The notes: generated from the sequence alone by a model not told the origin. Shown: positions 30,318-39,962, counted from the first letter of the stretch. The stretch: 64,000 bases of DNA from Palsa-504 sp963739615 (GCA_963739615.1 CAVUBD010000035.1:186001-250000); one strand, 5' to 3'. Program-made: numbers and translations.

Positions 30318-30776
30318 TAGCGTGATCCAGCCGGTCAGCACGTCGGCGCCGTCCTCGGTGCGGCAGCGCAGCCGGAACGGGCTGGCTGGGATGGGGTCCA
30401 CGGCGAAACAGCCGATCTCGTCGACCGGGGTGCTCGTGGTCGTGTCCGCCCTGGTCTGCGTCTCGATCGTCCCGGCCCGCGGCGGGATGATCTGGCCGAG
30501 CAGGGAGCCGCCGGTGACCTCGAGTTCCAGGCTGAGATGAGCCGAGGTGAAGGTCAGGGCCCGGATCGACGCGGTCTCCGACCGCAGGCCTGCCATGGCG
30601 TCCCGGTCCTGCTCGCGGCTGGAGTCGTAGGTCAGCTGGGCCAGTTCCGCGTCGATATTGTGCCAGGCGTAGGCGCTCTTGCCCATCTGGACGAATTCGT
30701 CGGGCACGGCCTGGCGTGCTCGCATCGATTCGCCCAGTGCCGCCAGGAGCTGCTCGTCGTCCCAGCCGTCAAGCAC
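30318..30776 (-). CDS. Conserved protein encoded with an ECF sigma factor
   Basis: About 153 residues beginning MLDGWDDEQLLAALGESMRARQ. WHNIDAELAQLTYDSS, SIRALTFTSAHLSLELEV and PVDEIGCFAVDP are conserved features I recall in proteins that follow this sigma-factor type. GTG 30776 overlaps the sigma gene by 8 nt, so the two are coupled. Homologues end soon after VLTGWITL; here the frame runs on into the S8 peptidase remnant, so the natural C-terminus seems lost or altered. It may act as an anti-sigma-like or scaffold protein, but this is not shown. Confidence 0.7.
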
Positions 30777-31374
30777 CGTGCCCGCCTCTCGGAATGCTGA
30801 TTCTGAACTCGCCCGCACCGAGGTTGATGAGAGCGTCTGACCGGCGCAGCCGTTCCAGGCAACGAGCCCGCTGCGGTCCGATGCTGCCCACCGGAATCCC
30901 CAGCGTTGCGCTGATCTCTGAGTATGACAAAGGCGGGTCGGCGAACAGCATCGCAAGCAGCTGCCGGCACTGCAGCGGCAGCTCGGCGAAGGCCGCGCGC
31001 AGCGCCGCGTTCCGCTCGGCGACGAGGATCTCTTCCTCGATCACCGCTTCGTCCACGAACTGCAGCTCGTCATCGAGCTTGGTCGCCTGCCGTTGTGACC
31101 GGCGTGCCGTCGTGACCACGCGAAGGCATTCACGGTGGGTGGTGGTCGCCAGCCAGCCGGGCAGGGCGGCCGGCTCGCGCAGCTTCCCGAGCTGCTCGAC
31201 CAGCAGCAGCCACACGGTCTGCCCCACGTCCTCGACGTCGTGGTTGGTCAGCTCGTACCGCAGGCAGATCGCCCACACCAGCGGCGCGTAGCGCTCGACC
31301 AGTTCGTTCCACGCGTCCTGATCATCCCCGGCCGCGCGGGTCACCAGCGCGACCACGTGGGGGTCATCGCGCAT
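30769..31374 (-). CDS. ECF-type RNA polymerase sigma factor
   Basis: 201 residues from ATG 31374 (MRDDPHVVALVTRAAGDD). Region 2 includes WNELVERYAPLVWAICLRYEL and DVEDVGQTVWLLLVEQL; region 4 includes LPLQCRQLLAMLF and YSEISATLGIPVGSIGPQRARCLERLR. No transmembrane anti-sigma gene is adjacent; the next gene, overlapped by 8 nt, is the conserved partner of this group. Its normal target locus appears degraded downstream. Confidence 0.9.
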   Translation of the reverse strand: MRDDPHVVALVTRAAGDDQDAWNELVERYAPLVWAICLRYELTNHDVEDVGQTVWLLLVEQLGKLREPAALPGWLATTTHRECLRVVTTARRSQRQATKLDDELQFVDEAVIEEEILVAERNAALRAAFAELPLQCRQLLAMLFADPPLSYSEISATLGIPVGSIGPQRARCLERLRRSDALINLGAGEFRISIPRGGHGA

Positions 31375-31568
31375 GGCCCGTTCCCGCCTGCTCGCTCTCA
31401 ACCATGATCAGCGCCCCGGTAGAAGGCAGTACTCCTTGTATCTCGGAGGGCCGCGGGGGTCCGCTTGATACACCTCGGCGGCAGATTTATGAGCTACCGG
31501 TGACGTCCCAGCGCCCCGCGTTCCATCAGCCTCACCAACGCATTGGGTCACATCAGTAGCATGGATTC

Positions 31569-31640
31569 GTGACTGAACGCGACTGGTACGCCTGGCATCA
31601 GGACTATGACGACCCGGGCACCGCGCTGGCCCCCCTCCGC
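31569..31640 (+). pseudogene. SAM-dependent methyltransferase N-terminal stub
   Basis: GTG 31569 opens MTERDWYAWHQDYDDPGTALAP, which closely resembles the start of a class I methyltransferase family (WxAWHxxYDDP). After about 22 residues the similarity stops and no SAM-binding motif follows. I take it as a truncated gene, with the region to the LuxR gene stop containing only noncoding sequence. Confidence 0.5.
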
Positions 31641-31701
31641 ACTGGAGCGCGGCGCCCGCATGTTCACCTTCACCGCCCATCATCGGGCCTTAAAAGATCT
31701 T

Positions 31702-31717
31702 GGGCCGAACGGGCCCC
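31702..31717. other. GGGCC-GAACG-GGCCC stem-loop / repeated motif
   Basis: Perfect 5-bp inverted repeat around GAACG, 20 nt beyond the stop of the LuxR gene (minus strand). It shares the core GGCCGAACGG with copies at 8081, 43312 and 52435. It may be a weak terminator or a regulator site. Confidence 0.45.
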
Positions 31718-31737
31718 GGTGCTTGCCCCTGCCCCCG

Positions 31738-34248
31738 CTACGTCGGTTTGACCGTCGCGTCCCGCCGCGGGGCCACGGAGTGCTGGCCGGCCACCCAGGC
31801 GGCGATCTGGGTTCGTGAGCTGAAGCCCAGCTTGGCCGAGATGTTGGCGACGTGCCTGGCCACGGTCGTCGGGCTGATGGAAAGCTCTTCCGCGATGGCC
31901 TTGTTGCTGGCGCCCGCGGCCACCAGCGCGGCGACCTGGTGTTCCCTGGGCGTGAGCGAGCTGGGCGGCACCGCGGCCACCTCGTACGCTCCCACCACGG
32001 TCAGGGCCCGGCTGTCGCCCTCGGGCACCGCGGCGGGCGGCGTGTCCAGGGCCAGCGCGACTCCGGCCTCGCTGGTCAGGGCCAGTCCTTGCGCCCACAG
32101 CCGGGCGACGGCCGGATCACCGAGCCGCCGCGCCGGGGTCAGGTAGCTTTCCGTCCGCGCGCCGGGCAGCGGCGGCAGGCCGGCCGTCTCCCGCAGCGCG
32201 GTGGCGGCCGCGGTCAGCTGCACGGCCCGTTCGGCCTGGTTCTCGTGCACCGCCAGGGCCGCGAAGGCCTCGAGCCCGCGGGCCACGCCGATGCGCGAGC
32301 CGGTGGCGTGGCTCAGCCGGATGCTCCTGCTCAGGTGCCGCCTGGCCTGCTCGGTCGCGCCGAGGTCCATGGCCACCCGGCCCAGGCCGGCCAGGCAGCG
32401 CGCGATCTCCGGCCGGGCGCCGATTTCCCGCAGTATCGCCAGCGCTTCCACGTACCGGCTGTGCGCCTCGCCCGGATGACCGCGGAGCCGGGCCAGGTCG
32501 CCCAGGCCGAGCAGGGCGCGGGCGGCGCCCCACTGCTGGTCGATGCGCCGCATCACGCTGACCGAGGCGCTGGCCAGCTGCTGGGCCTCGCGCAGCTTGC
32601 CCGCCCGGGCCGCGAGGGCCGCCCGGGTCCCCAGGGCGTAGCCCTCGTTCCAGCCGTCGCCGCACGTCTGCGCGACCGCCAGCGCCTCGTCCGCGTGGGC
32701 GGTCGCTTCTTCGGTCCGGCCGGTGTGCAGGGTGATCTCGCTGAGCAGGTTGAGCGCGACGGCGGTCCAGAACCCGTCGCCGGCTTCACGGCACAGTTTG
32801 AGCCCCTCGGTGGCCAGGGCCTCGGCCGCGGCTGGATCGCTGGGCAGCGTGAGCTGCGCCCGTACCACCGTGGCGGCGCCCCGGACCGCGGCGGGAACGG
32901 CGGATACGTCGAGGGCCAGCAGGGAGTCCAGCCATTCGCTGCCTTCGGCGAAGCTGCCCCACACGATCCAGCACGGGCTGACCGCGACGCAGATGCGCAA
33001 GCCCGCTTCCGCCTCGTCCGGTCCCCCCCGGGCCAGGCACCAGCTCAGCACCTGGAACACGTTGCTGGCGTCGACGTCGTACCGGCGGAAGACGTCGACG
33101 CGGTCCGCCCAGGGGGCCGTCACCCGGGCCATCCCGATGGCCAGGTTCTGCTCGGCCGTCCGCCGCGCGTAGTCGCGCAGCGCCGTGGCGAATCTGGCCT
33201 GCTCCCCGGCCTCGGCCAGGCGGGCCGAGGCGTACTCCCTGATGGTGTCGAGCATCCGGTAGCGGGTCTGGCCGAGCAGCGCAGGCTCGAGCACGATCAG
33301 CGACTTGTCCACCAGCGCGGCGGTCAGCTCGAACACATCCCGGGCTGGCATGTCATCGTCGGAGCACACCTGCTCGGCCATCTCAAGCGACCATCCGGTG
33401 AAGACGGACAGCCGCCGGAACAGGGCCCGCTCCGGGACCGTGAGCAGGTCGTAGCTCCATTCGATGGCGGCGCGCAGGGTGCGCTGGCGTGGCGCGGCGG
33501 ACCGGTCGCCCGCGGTAAGCAGCCCGTACCTGTCATCGAGGCGAGCGCTGATCTGGTCTACCGACAGGACCCGGACGCGGGCCGCGGCGAGTTCGATGGC
33601 CAGCGGCATGCCGTCGAGCGCACGGCAGATCGAGGCGACCGCGGCGGCGTTGTCCGCGCCGACCACGAATCCGGGACAGGAGGCGGCGGCCCGGTCGGCG
33701 AACAACCGGATGGCCTCATAGCGGTACGCGTACTTGGCTGCCGTGTTAACGCTCTCAGGCGCGACGGAAAGCGGCGGCACCCGCCAGATCGTCTCGGCCG
33801 CGACGCGCAGCGGCTCGCGGCTCGTCGTCAGCAGCCTCAGCCCCGGCGAGCTGGCCAGCAGCCGCTGGCTCAACTGGGCGCACGCGTCGATCAGGTGCTC
33901 GCAGTTGTCGAGGGCCAGCAGCATCCGGCGCGGCCGCAGCGCGTCGGCGAGCGTCTCGGCCAGCGGGCGGCCGGCCTCTTCGCTGACCCCGATGACCGCG
34001 GCCACCCGCGAAGCCACGAGGTCAGGATGGCGCAGGTCAGCCAGCTCGACAAACCATGCCCCGTCGGGGAACTCATCGGCGGCCGCGGCCAGCAGCCGCA
34101 GCGCCAGCCGGGTCTTCCCGATGCCGCCCGGCCCCCACAAGGTCAGCGCGCGGGTGTGACGCAGCATCCGGCGCAGCTCGCTGAGTTCCCGCTCACGACC
34201 GATGAAGCTGTTCGGCTCCTCCGGCAGCTGTGCCTGAATCTCGTCCAC
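31738..34248 (-). CDS. Large ATP-binding LuxR-type transcriptional regulator (NB-ARC/TPR)
   Basis: 836 residues. Order: an NTPase of the NB-ARC/STAND type with Walker A LWGPGGIGKTRLAL (about 37-50) and Walker B MLLALDNCEHLI, GLRLLTTSREPL and MPLAIELAAAR; a helical repeat region (about 400-740); and a C-terminal LuxR helix-turn-helix, LTPREHQVAALVAAGASNKA to KLGFSSRTQIAAWV. Such proteins switch gene sets on in response to unknown ligands. Start is GTG 34248 with GAGGGAA very close. It is divergent from the imuA' operon, but control of that operon is by LexA, not obviously by this protein. Confidence 0.9.
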   Translation of the reverse strand: MDEIQAQLPEEPNSFIGRERELSELRRMLRHTRALTLWGPGGIGKTRLALRLLAAAADEFPDGAWFVELADLRHPDLVASRVAAVIGVSEEAGRPLAETLADALRPRRMLLALDNCEHLIDACAQLSQRLLASSPGLRLLTTSREPLRVAAETIWRVPPLSVAPESVNTAAKYAYRYEAIRLFADRAAASCPGFVVGADNAAAVASICRALDGMPLAIELAAARVRVLSVDQISARLDDRYGLLTAGDRSAAPRQRTLRAAIEWSYDLLTVPERALFRRLSVFTGWSLEMAEQVCSDDDMPARDVFELTAALVDKSLIVLEPALLGQTRYRMLDTIREYASARLAEAGEQARFATALRDYARRTAEQNLAIGMARVTAPWADRVDVFRRYDVDASNVFQVLSWCLARGGPDEAEAGLRICVAVSPCWIVWGSFAEGSEWLDSLLALDVSAVPAAVRGAATVVRAQLTLPSDPAAAEALATEGLKLCREAGDGFWTAVALNLLSEITLHTGRTEEATAHADEALAVAQTCGDGWNEGYALGTRAALAARAGKLREAQQLASASVSVMRRIDQQWGAARALLGLGDLARLRGHPGEAHSRYVEALAILREIGARPEIARCLAGLGRVAMDLGATEQARRHLSRSIRLSHATGSRIGVARGLEAFAALAVHENQAERAVQLTAAATALRETAGLPPLPGARTESYLTPARRLGDPAVARLWAQGLALTSEAGVALALDTPPAAVPEGDSRALTVVGAYEVAAVPPSSLTPREHQVAALVAAGASNKAIAEELSISPTTVARHVANISAKLGFSSRTQIAAWVAGQHSVAPRRDATVKPT

Positions 34249-34432
34249 TTCCCTCAGGCCTGGGGGCCGACGTCTCGGGCACCGTCCAACATACCGCGAG
34301 TTAACCCTGCGGGTAATCCCCCGAATAGGGGACTCAGGATCCGTGCCCGGATTATGTACGCCGTTATGTATTTATGTATGTTCAGCCGCCCGCGCTCCGC
34401 CGATATCGCCCATAGGGCACCTGACCTGCGGC

Positions 34433-34461
34433 TTGACATTACCGAACCTATATTCGATACT
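34433..34461 (+). promoter_or_regulatory. SOS promoter with LexA box
   Basis: TTGACA (34433-34438), a 17-bp spacer and GATACT (34456-34461) make a good sigma-A promoter. The spacer holds CGAACCTATATTCG (34443-34456), which matches the actinobacterial LexA box CGAAC-N4-GTTCG at all but one position and overlaps the -10. The imuA' ATG is 7 nt downstream of the -10, so transcription starts at or next to the start codon. Confidence 0.88.
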
Positions 34462-34468
34462 TGACCGA

Positions 34469-35257
34469 ATGGGGAGCGCGCCTGCGGGAATCAGGCGGAT
34501 GTCGTCAGGGCGGCCTGGCTCATCCGCAGCGCTCCAGGCACCCGCCCCGCCAGCTCCCCCGCCCCCGTCTCCGCCACCTCTTCCGAATCCGTCTGCCCTC
34601 CCGATGCTGCCGGTCTTGCCGCCGCTGCGCGACCTCCTGCCCCGGGGCGGCCTGGCGCGCGGGTCGGTGGTGGCGGCGGCCGAGTTCGGCCTGTTGTGCC
34701 TGGCGCTCACGGCCGGCGCTTCGGCGGACGGAGCGTGGTGCGGGATCGCCGGGATACCCGAAGCCGGGGTGCTGGCGGCCACTGGCCTCGGCCTGGACGT
34801 CGAGCGGACCCTGCTGGTCCCGGACCCGGGACCGGCCTGGCCGCAGGTGGTCGCGTCCCTGCTCGATGGCTGCGAGCTTGTCCTGGTACGCCCGCCGGCC
34901 AGGGCACCGGCCCAGGTCCGGCAGCGCCTTGAGGCGACGCTGCGGCGCGGGCGGGGCGTGCTGCTCGTGGCCGGGGACTGGCCCGGGGCGCAGGTACGGC
35001 TGCGGATGATCACCCAGCGGTGGACCGGGCTGGGTGACGGGCACGGCCGGCTGCGGGCGTGCTGCGCCCAGGTCACGGCGGACGGCCGCGGCGGGGCGGT
35101 CCTGCCCCGGACCCGCTGGCTCTGGCTGCCCGCGGAAGACGGCCGGGTCGAGGTGGCCGACCCGGTGGACATCCCGCTCGAAATCCCGCCGGACGTGCCG
35201 GCGGCGGACATCCCGTTCGGCACCGCGGCCGGGCTGCGTGCGGTGGGCGCCGGGTGA
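34469..35257 (+). CDS. imuA: ImuA'-like RecA-fold protein of the mutasome
   Basis: 262 residues. After a Pro-rich N-terminus comes a RecA-like domain: LRDLLPRGGLARGSVVAAAEFGLLCLAL, CELVLVRPP and GVLLVAGDW. I see no canonical Walker A lysine, as is common in actinobacterial ImuA'. It helps ImuB and DnaE2 in translesion synthesis. ATG 34469 is fixed by the LexA-controlled promoter just upstream, and fits a leaderless mRNA. Its TGA overlaps the GTG of imuB by 4 nt. Position and partner genes, more than sequence alone, support the name. Confidence 0.85.
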   Translation: MGSAPAGIRRMSSGRPGSSAALQAPAPPAPPPPSPPPLPNPSALPMLPVLPPLRDLLPRGGLARGSVVAAAEFGLLCLALTAGASADGAWCGIAGIPEAGVLAATGLGLDVERTLLVPDPGPAWPQVVASLLDGCELVLVRPPARAPAQVRQRLEATLRRGRGVLLVAGDWPGAQVRLRMITQRWTGLGDGHGRLRACCAQVTADGRGGAVLPRTRWLWLPAEDGRVEVADPVDIPLEIPPDVPAADIPFGTAAGLRAVGAG

Positions 35258-36732
35258 AGGCCCCCCCGCGCGTCATGGTCCTGTACTGCCCGGAGCTGCG
35301 CCGGCCAGCAGGGCCCCGCCCGGACGCGAGCGAGGCGGCGCGGCTGTCCGAGCGGGTGATCGCGACAGTGACCGCCTTCTGCCCGGCCGTAGAGGCGGTC
35401 GAACCAGGGGTATGCGCGTTCGGGGCTCGCGGCCCGGCCCGCTACTTCGGCGGCGAGACGGCGCTGGCCGGCCAGATCATCGCCGCCGTGGCGGAACTCG
35501 GCGTCGATTCCCGCGTCGGCGTCGCCGACGGCCTGTTCGCCGCCCTGCTCGCCGCCCGGGACCCAGGCGTCCCGCCACCCGCCGGTCACCGCCCCAGCCC
35601 GGCCGTCGGCGTCAGCCCGGCCGCCAGCGCCGGCCCGATCCGGTGGATACCGCCGGGCGGGACGGCTGGATTCCTGGCCTCCAAGCCGGTGGCCGTCCTG
35701 GGCGAGCGGGGCCTGCCGGATCAGGACCTGGCCAGGCTGCTGAAGCGGCTCGGCCTCGGCACGCTCGGGGACCTGGCCGCGCTGCCGGCCAGCGATGTGG
35801 CCAGCCGGTTCGGCGACGCGGGCGAAGAAGCGCACCGGCTCGCCCGCGGCCTGGACTCCCGCCCGCTCGCGGCCAGGCCGGCGGCCGGCGACTTGTCCGT
35901 GGTCCGTGAGTTCGACCCGCCGGAACCGCTGGCCGAGCCCGTGGTGTTCGCGGCCAAGGCGCTCGCCGAGCAGTTGCAGGCCGGCCTGGCTGCCCGCGGG
36001 CTGACCTGCGTCCGCGTCCAGGTGCAGGCCAGCTGGGCGGACGGCCGGGAAAGCAGCAGGCTGTGGCGGCACGACGGGCTGCTGACCGCGACCGCGGTCG
36101 CCGACAGGGTCCGCTGGCAGCTCGACGGCGCTCCCGCGGCCGCGGTGGAGGGGGAGCATGCTCCCGGCGGCATCGTGGCGCTGCGACTGGTGCCCGACCA
36201 GGTCGTCCGCGCCGTCGGCCACCAGCTCGCGCTCTGGGGCGAGACCCTGGTCAGTGACCGGGTGGCGCGAGCCGCCATGCGCGTGCAGGCCCTGCTCGGG
36301 CACGAGGCCGTCCTGCGGCCGGTCCCCGGGGGCGGCAGGAACGTTTCCGAGCGCGTGAGCCCCGTCCCGTTCGGAGAGAAAAGAGAGCCCCGCCTGGCCG
36401 TCTCCCCGCCCTGGCCAGGGCGGATCATGGGGGCAGCGCCCGGTGTGGTTTACCCGGTCGCTCGTGAGGCGGAAGTGACCGATGATGCCGGGCGTCTGGT
36501 CACGGTCACCGGCCGGTGTGTCCTGTCGGCCGCGCCCGCACGGCTGGCGGTCGAGCGCGAGCCGCCGCGGCGCGTCACCGCCTGGGCCGGGCCCTGGCCG
36601 CTGTCCGAACGCTGGTGGAACGCGGCCGCCGCCCGCAGGCGCGCCCGGTTCCAGCTGGCCACCGACGACGGGCGGGCGTGGCTGGCGGCAGTACAGGACG
36701 GCCGGTGGCTGATCGAGGCCGGCTACTGGTGA
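35254..36732 (+). CDS. imuB: ImuB, catalytically inactive Y-family polymerase homologue
   Basis: 492 residues. It opens RVMVLYCPELRRP where active Y-family polymerases have an Asp, so the metal-binding residues are absent, as in other ImuB proteins. The little-finger-like and helix-hairpin-helix parts (RLGLGTLGDLAALPASDVASRFG) are present. The last about 80 residues, ending RWLIEAGYW, are the ImuB-specific tail. It serves as the hub that links DnaE2 to the sliding clamp. GTG 35254 overlaps imuA' and its own end overlaps dnaE2, so all three are translationally coupled. Confidence 0.92.
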   Translation: MKAPPRVMVLYCPELRRPAGPRPDASEAARLSERVIATVTAFCPAVEAVEPGVCAFGARGPARYFGGETALAGQIIAAVAELGVDSRVGVADGLFAALLAARDPGVPPPAGHRPSPAVGVSPAASAGPIRWIPPGGTAGFLASKPVAVLGERGLPDQDLARLLKRLGLGTLGDLAALPASDVASRFGDAGEEAHRLARGLDSRPLAARPAAGDLSVVREFDPPEPLAEPVVFAAKALAEQLQAGLAARGLTCVRVQVQASWADGRESSRLWRHDGLLTATAVADRVRWQLDGAPAAAVEGEHAPGGIVALRLVPDQVVRAVGHQLALWGETLVSDRVARAAMRVQALLGHEAVLRPVPGGGRNVSERVSPVPFGEKREPRLAVSPPWPGRIMGAAPGVVYPVAREAEVTDDAGRLVTVTGRCVLSAAPARLAVEREPPRRVTAWAGPWPLSERWWNAAAARRRARFQLATDDGRAWLAAVQDGRWLIEAGYW

Positions 36733-39700
36733 GCTGGGACAGCCAGGCCGCGGCCTGTTCCTGGCCGGCGCCGCACCCACGGGATACCGCCGTCCCGTGG
36801 GCCGAACTGCACTGCCATTCCTCGTTCAGCTTCCTGGACGGGGCGGCCACCCCGGACGAGCTCGTCACCGAGGCCGCCCGGCTCGGCCTGGAGGTGCTCG
36901 CGATCACCGATCACGACGGGATGTACGGGGTCCCGCAGTTCGCGCAGGCCGCTGCGAGGCTACGCGACCGCGGTGTCCGGCTGGGCACCGTCTTCGGCGC
37001 CGAGCTCAGCCTCGGCCTGCCCGCGAACCAGAACGGCGTACCCGACCCGGCTGGCCGCCATCTGCTGGTCCTGGCCCGCGACCCGGAAGGCTACGCCCGG
37101 CTGTGCGCCGTGATCAGCGCCGCCCAGCTGGCGGGCGGGGAAAAGGGGCGCCCGGTCTACGACGCCGGCGCGCTGGCCGGTGCGCACGACGGTCACTGGG
37201 TCGTGCTGACCGGGTGCCGGAAGGGGCAGGTGCCCGCCGCCCTGGCGGCCGGGGGCCCGGACGCCGCCTGGCGGGAGCTGACCGCTCTGACGGAGATGTT
37301 CGGGCACGAGAACGTGATGGTCGAGCTGAACTGCCGCCACGACCCCGGTGACGATGAGCGCAACGACATGCTGGCCCGGCTGGCGGCCCTGGCGGACGTG
37401 GGCGTCGTGGCCGCGGGCAACGTCCACTTCGCGGCGCCCGCGCAGGCCCGGCTCGGCCAGGCGCTGGCCGCGATCAGGGCCCGGCGCAGCCTGGCTGACA
37501 TGGACGGCTGGCTACCCGCGGCCGGCACGGCCTACCTGCGTTCCGGCGCGGAGATGGCCGCCCTGCTGCGGCGCTATCCGGGCGTGGCCGAGCGGACCGT
37601 CTCACTCGGCCGCCAGTGCGCGTTCGACTTCAGCGTGATCGCGCCGCAGCTGCCCGACTTCCCCGTGCCGGCCGGATACACCGAGGCGGGCTGGCTGCGC
37701 GAGCTGGTAGCGCGCCAGGCGCCGGCCAGGTACGGGCCGCCCGGCCACGAGCGGGTGCCGGGCGCCTACCAGCAGATCGCCAGGGAACTCGACGTGATCG
37801 AACGGCTCGGCTTCGGCGGCTACTTCCTGATCGTGCACGACATCGTCGGGTTCTGCGAGCGCGAGAACATCTTGTGCCAGGGCCGGGGCTCGGCGGCCAA
37901 CTCGGCGGTGTGCTTCGCAATCGGCATCACCAGCGTCGACCCGGTCTCGCACCACCTGCTGTTCGAGCGGTTCCTGTCCGACGGCCGGGACGGGCCGCCC
38001 GACATCGACCTGGACATCGAGCACCGCCGCCGCGAGGAAGTGATCCAGTACGTCTACCGCAGCTACGGCCGGGACCGGGCCGCCCAGGTCGCCAACGTGA
38101 TCACGTACCGGCCGCGGCTGGCGCTGCGGGACGCCGGGCGAGCGCTCGGGTTCACGCCCGCGCAGTCGGACGCGTGGGTGCGTCATATCGGGCCGGGGCC
38201 GGCCGTGGACGGGGAGGTCCTGGCGTCCGGGGAGGGGGAAACGGACGGCGTTCCGGCTGCCGTCCTGGATCTGGCCACCCGGATGCAACGGCTGCCGCGC
38301 CACCTCGGCATCCATTCCGGCGGCATGGTGATCTGCGACCGCCCGGTGGGGGAGGTGTGCCCGGTCGAGTGGGCCGCGATGCCCGGCCGGACGGTGCTGC
38401 AGTGGGACAAGGACGACTGCGCCTACGCGGGCCTGGTCAAGTTCGACCTGCTCGGCCTGGGCATGCTTGCCGCGCTGCACGACTGCTTTGACCTGGTTGC
38501 CAAGCATTACGGCGAGTGCTTGACGATGTCCGCCCTCCCGCAGGAGGACCCGGCCGTGTACCAGATGCTGTCCGAGGCGGACACGGTGGGAGTGTTCCAG
38601 GTGGAGTCCCGCGCCCAGATGGCCACCTTGCCGCGGCTGCGGCCGCGGAAGTTCTACGACCTGGTCATCGAGGTGGCGCTGATCAGGCCGGGTCCGATCC
38701 AGGGCGGCTCGGTCCATCCCTACCTGCGCCGCCACGACGGGCTTGAGGACGCAGGTCTGCCGCATGAGCTGATGCGCCCGGCCCTGGAGAAGACGCTGGG
38801 CGTGCCGTTGTTCCAGGAACAGATGATGCAGCTGGCCATCGACTGCGCGGGGTTCACGCCGGACGAAGCCGACCGGCTCCGCCAGGCGATGAGCGCCAAG
38901 CGGGCCCCCGAACGCATCACCGAACTCCGGCAGCGCCTGCTCGACGGGATGGCGGAGCGCGGCATCGGCGCCGAGGTAGCGCAGGACATTTACACCAAGA
39001 TCCTCGCGTTCTCCAGCTACGGGTTTCCCGAGTCGCACGCGATCAGCTTCGCGTACCTGGTCTACGCGAGCGCCTGGCTGAAGCTGTACTTCCCGGCCGC
39101 GTTCACCACCGCGCTGCTGCGTAACCAGCCGATGGGGTTCTACGCCCCGCACAGCCTGATCAGCGACGCGCGGCGGCACGGGGTCACCGTGCTCGGCGTG
39201 GACGTGAACGCGAGCGACGCGCTCGCCACCCTGGAAGGCTCCCCGGGTCTTGAGGGTTCGGGGTCGGCCATCCGGCTGGGCCTGGCCAGCGTGCGTCACC
39301 TGGGCCGTTCGGCCGCCGACCGGGTGGCGGCCGGGCGGCCGTACCGGGACCTGGAGGATTTCGCGGCCCGGACGCAGCTGCGGGCCGCCCCGCTTGAGGC
39401 TCTCGCGACCGCGGGGGCGTTCGGCTGCTTCGGGCTCAGCCGGCGGGCCGCGCTGTGGTCCGCCGGGGCCGCCGCGTCGCTGCGCGAAGGGCAGTTGCCC
39501 GGCACCACCACCGGGCTGACCGCGCCGCCGCTGCCAGCCATGACCCCGGTGGAGGAGACGCTGGCCGACGTGTGGGCCACCAGCACCTACGGCACCCATC
39601 CGGTGGCGCACATCCGGGCGGCGCTCGACGCCCGGCAGGTACTGACCGCGGCCTCGGTCAGGTCAGTTCCCGCCGAGTCCGACGTGGCCGTGGCCGGCCT

Positions 39701-39962
39701 GGTCACCCACCGGCAGCGGCCGCCGACCGCGCGGGGCGTGGTGTTCATCAGCCTGGAGGACGAGACCGGCATGGTAAACGTCATCTGCCCGCCCCAGGTG
39801 TGGGAACGCCACCGCCGGATCGCCGCGGTCGCGCCGGCGCTGCTCATCTACGGCCGGATCGAGCGCACCCGCGGCGCCGTCAACCTGGTCGCCGCCGCCC
39901 TGCGCCCGCTCCGCGCGCCGTCTTTCACCGGCGCCACCATCCCCAGCCGCGACTTCCGCTGA
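36729..39962 (+). CDS. dnaE2: Error-prone DNA polymerase DnaE2 (ImuC)
   Basis: 1077 residues. The N-terminal PHP domain starts AELHCHSSFSFLDGA (H28, H30). The C-family polymerase core has the catalytic PDIDLDIEHRRREEVI motif (Asp 425 and 427), SAANSAVCFAIGIT and the helix-hairpin-helix. The OB-fold near the end (DVAVAGLVTHRQRP, FISLEDETGMVNVI) binds single-stranded DNA. It lacks the extra C-terminal segment of replicative DnaE1. It carries out damage-induced, mutagenic translesion synthesis under the LexA promoter at 34433. GTG 36729 overlaps imuB by 4 nt. Confidence 0.96.
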   Translation: MSWDSQAAACSWPAPHPRDTAVPWAELHCHSSFSFLDGAATPDELVTEAARLGLEVLAITDHDGMYGVPQFAQAAARLRDRGVRLGTVFGAELSLGLPANQNGVPDPAGRHLLVLARDPEGYARLCAVISAAQLAGGEKGRPVYDAGALAGAHDGHWVVLTGCRKGQVPAALAAGGPDAAWRELTALTEMFGHENVMVELNCRHDPGDDERNDMLARLAALADVGVVAAGNVHFAAPAQARLGQALAAIRARRSLADMDGWLPAAGTAYLRSGAEMAALLRRYPGVAERTVSLGRQCAFDFSVIAPQLPDFPVPAGYTEAGWLRELVARQAPARYGPPGHERVPGAYQQIARELDVIERLGFGGYFLIVHDIVGFCERENILCQGRGSAANSAVCFAIGITSVDPVSHHLLFERFLSDGRDGPPDIDLDIEHRRREEVIQYVYRSYGRDRAAQVANVITYRPRLALRDAGRALGFTPAQSDAWVRHIGPGPAVDGEVLASGEGETDGVPAAVLDLATRMQRLPRHLGIHSGGMVICDRPVGEVCPVEWAAMPGRTVLQWDKDDCAYAGLVKFDLLGLGMLAALHDCFDLVAKHYGECLTMSALPQEDPAVYQMLSEADTVGVFQVESRAQMATLPRLRPRKFYDLVIEVALIRPGPIQGGSVHPYLRRHDGLEDAGLPHELMRPALEKTLGVPLFQEQMMQLAIDCAGFTPDEADRLRQAMSAKRAPERITELRQRLLDGMAERGIGAEVAQDIYTKILAFSSYGFPESHAISFAYLVYASAWLKLYFPAAFTTALLRNQPMGFYAPHSLISDARRHGVTVLGVDVNASDALATLEGSPGLEGSGSAIRLGLASVRHLGRSAADRVAAGRPYRDLEDFAARTQLRAAPLEALATAGAFGCFGLSRRAALWSAGAAASLREGQLPGTTTGLTAPPLPAMTPVEETLADVWATSTYGTHPVAHIRAALDARQVLTAASVRSVPAESDVAVAGLVTHRQRPPTARGVVFISLEDETGMVNVICPPQVWERHRRIAAVAPALLIYGRIERTRGAVNLVAAALRPLRAPSFTGATIPSRDFR

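Noticed and set aside
30537..30800. Plus-strand open frames opposite the ECF partner gene
   Set aside because: The minus-strand translation has conserved motifs and overlapping stop/start with the sigma gene; the plus-strand frames do not.
31408..31683. A 91-codon minus-strand frame between the ECF sigma gene and the methyltransferase stub
   Set aside because: No start signals, no family features, and it covers the sigma-factor promoter region.
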